The notes under the pieces: model-generated
Told to the model about the DNA's origin: nothing
The model's database searches: none
The model's input: only the letters and a program-made list of their open reading frames with translations
In this document: positions 62,531 to 64,000 of the stretch, piece after piece
How the letters are laid out: each line of letters begins with the position of its first letter
How positions within the stretch are numbered: the first letter of the stretch is position 1
DNA from: Anaeromyxobacter oryzae
GTDB lineage: Bacteria; Myxococcota; Myxococcia; Myxococcales; Anaeromyxobacteraceae
Direction: 5' to 3'
DNA length: 64,000 bases
Assembly (NCBI RefSeq): GCF_023169945.1
Contig: NZ_AP025591.1
Span: forward strand, 1,696,501 to 1,760,500
Made by a program: the position numbers and the translations under genes

Positions 62531-63550
62531 TCATGGCTTCGCGGGCGCGGGCGGCGAGGCCGGCCCGTCGCCCGCCTTCGCCTGCCGCGCGCCGGGGCTG
62601 TGGTTCTCGAGCGGCTCGCCGCCGCCGCCGCCGGCGGCCGGGACGGGCGGCGCCTCGCGCGCCGGCTCGAGCGCGGCGACGCCGCGGCGGCCGACGGCGT
62701 AGATCCCGAGCGCCTTCACCTGCACGGCGCCGTCGGGATCGTCGGCGAGGGCGACCGCGTAGGCCGTGCGCTTGTCGTCGCGGTGCCGGAAGTAGAGGAA
62801 GGACTCCCCTGCGAGGCACCCGAGCTCCGCGGAGGCGCGGTCGAGGAGCGAGCGCCGGCCCGCCTCCGCCTCGGCGACGGCGCGGCCGGCGGCCTCCGCC
62901 TCGCCCCGGAGCTGCCTGGCGCGCCGCCGCCGCTCCTCGGCCTCCTCGAACAGCCGCTCCGCGCTGCGCCGCACCTTCCGCGCGTGCGCAGCCTGCTCGG
63001 CGACGACGAGCGCGCGCTCGAAGCTCCGGCCCCAGATCGCCTCGATCTCGTCCCACAGCCTCGTGCGCTTGCCGTCCTCGACGCCGTACGCGTCGCGGAG
63101 CGCGGCGTGCTGCCGCTCGGCGGCCCTGAGCGCCGCCTCCGCGTGCGTCCGCGACCGCTCCGCGTCTCGCGACGCGGCCGCGGCGGCCTCGCGGCGCTCG
63201 TCGAGCGCCCGCTCCGTGCCGCCGAGGCGGACCCAGAGGTCGGAGGTCCGGAGCCGCTGCTCCTCGTACCGGCCGACGAGCTCGAGGGCGGCGTTCTCGA
63301 GCGCCTGGGCGGCGACGCCGGTCTTCGCGGCGTCGTCCTCGGCGCCCCCGGCGGCGGAGAACGTGTCGATGGCCGCGCGCTGAGCGAGCTCCGAGCGCAG
63401 GTCCATGAGCTCGGACTGCGCCACGAGCTCGTCGTGACGGAGGCGCGCGTCGACCAGCGCCGACACCGCGCGGGCGTGATCGGTCCACCACGCGGCGAAC
63501 GCGGCGCTCTGCAGGAGCTCCCGGAGCTCGCCCAGGGACAGCGCCTTCAA
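62531..63550 (-). CDS. Coiled-coil protein, AgmX-linked, function unknown
   Basis: A 339-residue soluble or peripheral protein, predicted almost fully alpha-helical: LGELRELLQSAAFAAWWTDH, DLRSELAQRAAIDTFSAAGG, ALENAALELVGRYEEQRLRT, then long heptad-rich stretches RRAEAALRAAERQHAAL type and EEAERRRRARQLRGEAEAAG. It ends in a Gly/Pro-rich tail (PPVPAAGGGGGEPL). No signal peptide. It starts 14 bp after the AgmX/PglI-like gene and precedes the giant surface protein. Confidence 0.7.
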   Translation of the reverse strand: MKALSLGELRELLQSAAFAAWWTDHARAVSALVDARLRHDELVAQSELMDLRSELAQRAAIDTFSAAGGAEDDAAKTGVAAQALENAALELVGRYEEQRLRTSDLWVRLGGTERALDERREAAAAASRDAERSRTHAEAALRAAERQHAALRDAYGVEDGKRTRLWDEIEAIWGRSFERALVVAEQAAHARKVRRSAERLFEEAEERRRRARQLRGEAEAAGRAVAEAEAGRRSLLDRASAELGCLAGESFLYFRHRDDKRTAYAVALADDPDGAVQVKALGIYAVGRRGVAALEPAREAPPVPAAGGGGGEPLENHSPGARQAKAGDGPASPPAPAKP

Positions 63551-63563
63551 GCGGACGCGCCTC

Positions 63564-64000
63564 CTAGTTCACCGGGGAGAAGACGAACGGGTACTCCACC
63601 GTGACCGGGCCGGACGGCTTGAACTGCGTCCGCCACGTCCGCATCGTCCCGACGATGCAGGAAGCCACGTCCGGCGAGGCGAGGGTGTTCACCGCCGCGG
63701 TGATGTCGGAGAGGCCGCCCGTCTCGAGGATGGTGAAGCGGATGGCGACCTTGCCCTTGAGGCCCGGGTTCCGCTTGAGCGCGTTCTCGTAGCACGCCTT
63801 GATGAGGCCCATGCGCGCGCGGACGAAGCTCGCGAGCTTCTGCTGGTCGATCTCGGCGGAGTCCACCTCGGCCTCGTCCGCCTGCACCGAGCCCGAGACC
63901 CTCACGTCCGCCTTCGTCCCGTAGCCGACCGAGCCGCCGCCGGTGGTGGCGAGATCGCCGATCGACGCCTTCCCGCCCTGCCCGCCGCCCTTCCGGCCAC
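63564..64000 (-). CDS. AgmX/PglI C-terminal domain protein, N-terminus beyond the window
   Basis: A partial gene open to the window edge (145 codons visible). The C-terminal domain reads DQQKLASFVRARMGLIKACY, ENALKRNPGLKGKVAIRFTI, GGLSDITAAVNTL and FKPSGPVTVEYPFVFSPVN, which is the AgmX/PglI C-terminal (TonB-C-like) signature found in myxobacterial gliding and energy-transducing proteins. Before it lies a Gly/Lys-rich linker. It is the first visible gene of the minus-strand surface operon that continues through the coiled-coil and FG-GAP genes. Confidence 0.85.
   Translation of the reverse strand, partial: GRKGGGQGGKASIGDLATTGGGSVGYGTKADVRVSGSVQADEAEVDSAEIDQQKLASFVRARMGLIKACYENALKRNPGLKGKVAIRFTILETGGLSDITAAVNTLASPDVASCIVGTMRTWRTQFKPSGPVTVEYPFVFSPVN

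Noticed and set aside
58036..63129. A 1697-codon plus-strand open frame
   Set aside because: Antisense to the FG-GAP/Ig-repeat gene and the coiled-coil gene, whose frames show real motifs; the plus frame is a composition artefact.

Overview
The window is very GC-rich (by eye above 70%) and densely coded on both strands. Its gene content suggests a myxobacterium: an AgmX/PglI-type gliding or TonB-like protein, a short OPX polysaccharide exporter paired with an outer-membrane barrel, many lipoproteins and proline-rich cell-surface proteins, and a 115-kDa-class NAD-glutamate dehydrogenase. An Anaeromyxobacter-like member of the Myxococcota is my best guess; this is inference, as no 16S or other marker search was possible.

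Layout. 1-6473: a partial NAD-glutamate dehydrogenase, then a class III aminotransferase and a CoA-acylating semialdehyde dehydrogenase, divergent from an XRE-cupin regulator; this looks like a beta-alanine/amine catabolic cassette. 6519-12106: a DRG-like TGS GTPase, a secreted multicopper oxidase with an FNR/CRP-type box upstream, a lipoprotein, and a broken membrane-protein gene. 12132-18144: a six-gene minus-strand operon with a Tat-exported amide/urea-type binding protein, two permeases, two ATPases and a formamidase/acetamidase. 18145-31153: mixed accessory and stress genes, including a PAP2 phosphatase, arsR-acr3-arsC, a CPA2 antiporter, a DsbA-NhaA fusion, a HELGH lipoprotein and an anti-sigma/sigma pair.

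31154-37140 is a graveyard. It holds three copies of the RNase P RNA 3' end (31180, 34469 and the real rnpB at 37140), broken tyrosine-recombinase pieces, two similarly truncated copies of one gene family, and orphan genes of lower GC. I read it as two tandem, decayed integrative elements that used the 3' end of rnpB as attachment site. rnpB itself (minus strand, about 37140-37550) is intact, with a matched P1 helix and a recognisable promoter.

37622-49147: housekeeping and envelope genes (nth, threonine aldolase, M23 peptidase lipoprotein, beta-helix protein, pssA-pgpA-cinA, DUF1285) and a large metallopeptidase/propeller/beta-barrel fusion. 49189-54859: the recA neighbourhood. A 235-bp copy of the recA 3' end lies about 2 kb beyond the intact recA, and a secreted EF-hand protein of unknown function sits between them; this is a second candidate insertion scar. 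It is followed by comM and a family 5 uracil-DNA glycosylase. 54862-64000: a GC-rich hairpin cluster, then six minus-strand genes for polysaccharide export and cell-surface structures, including a 1555-residue protein made of a seven-bladed FG-GAP propeller plus about eleven Ig/PKD-like repeats, and the C-terminal part of an AgmX/PglI-like protein cut by the window edge.
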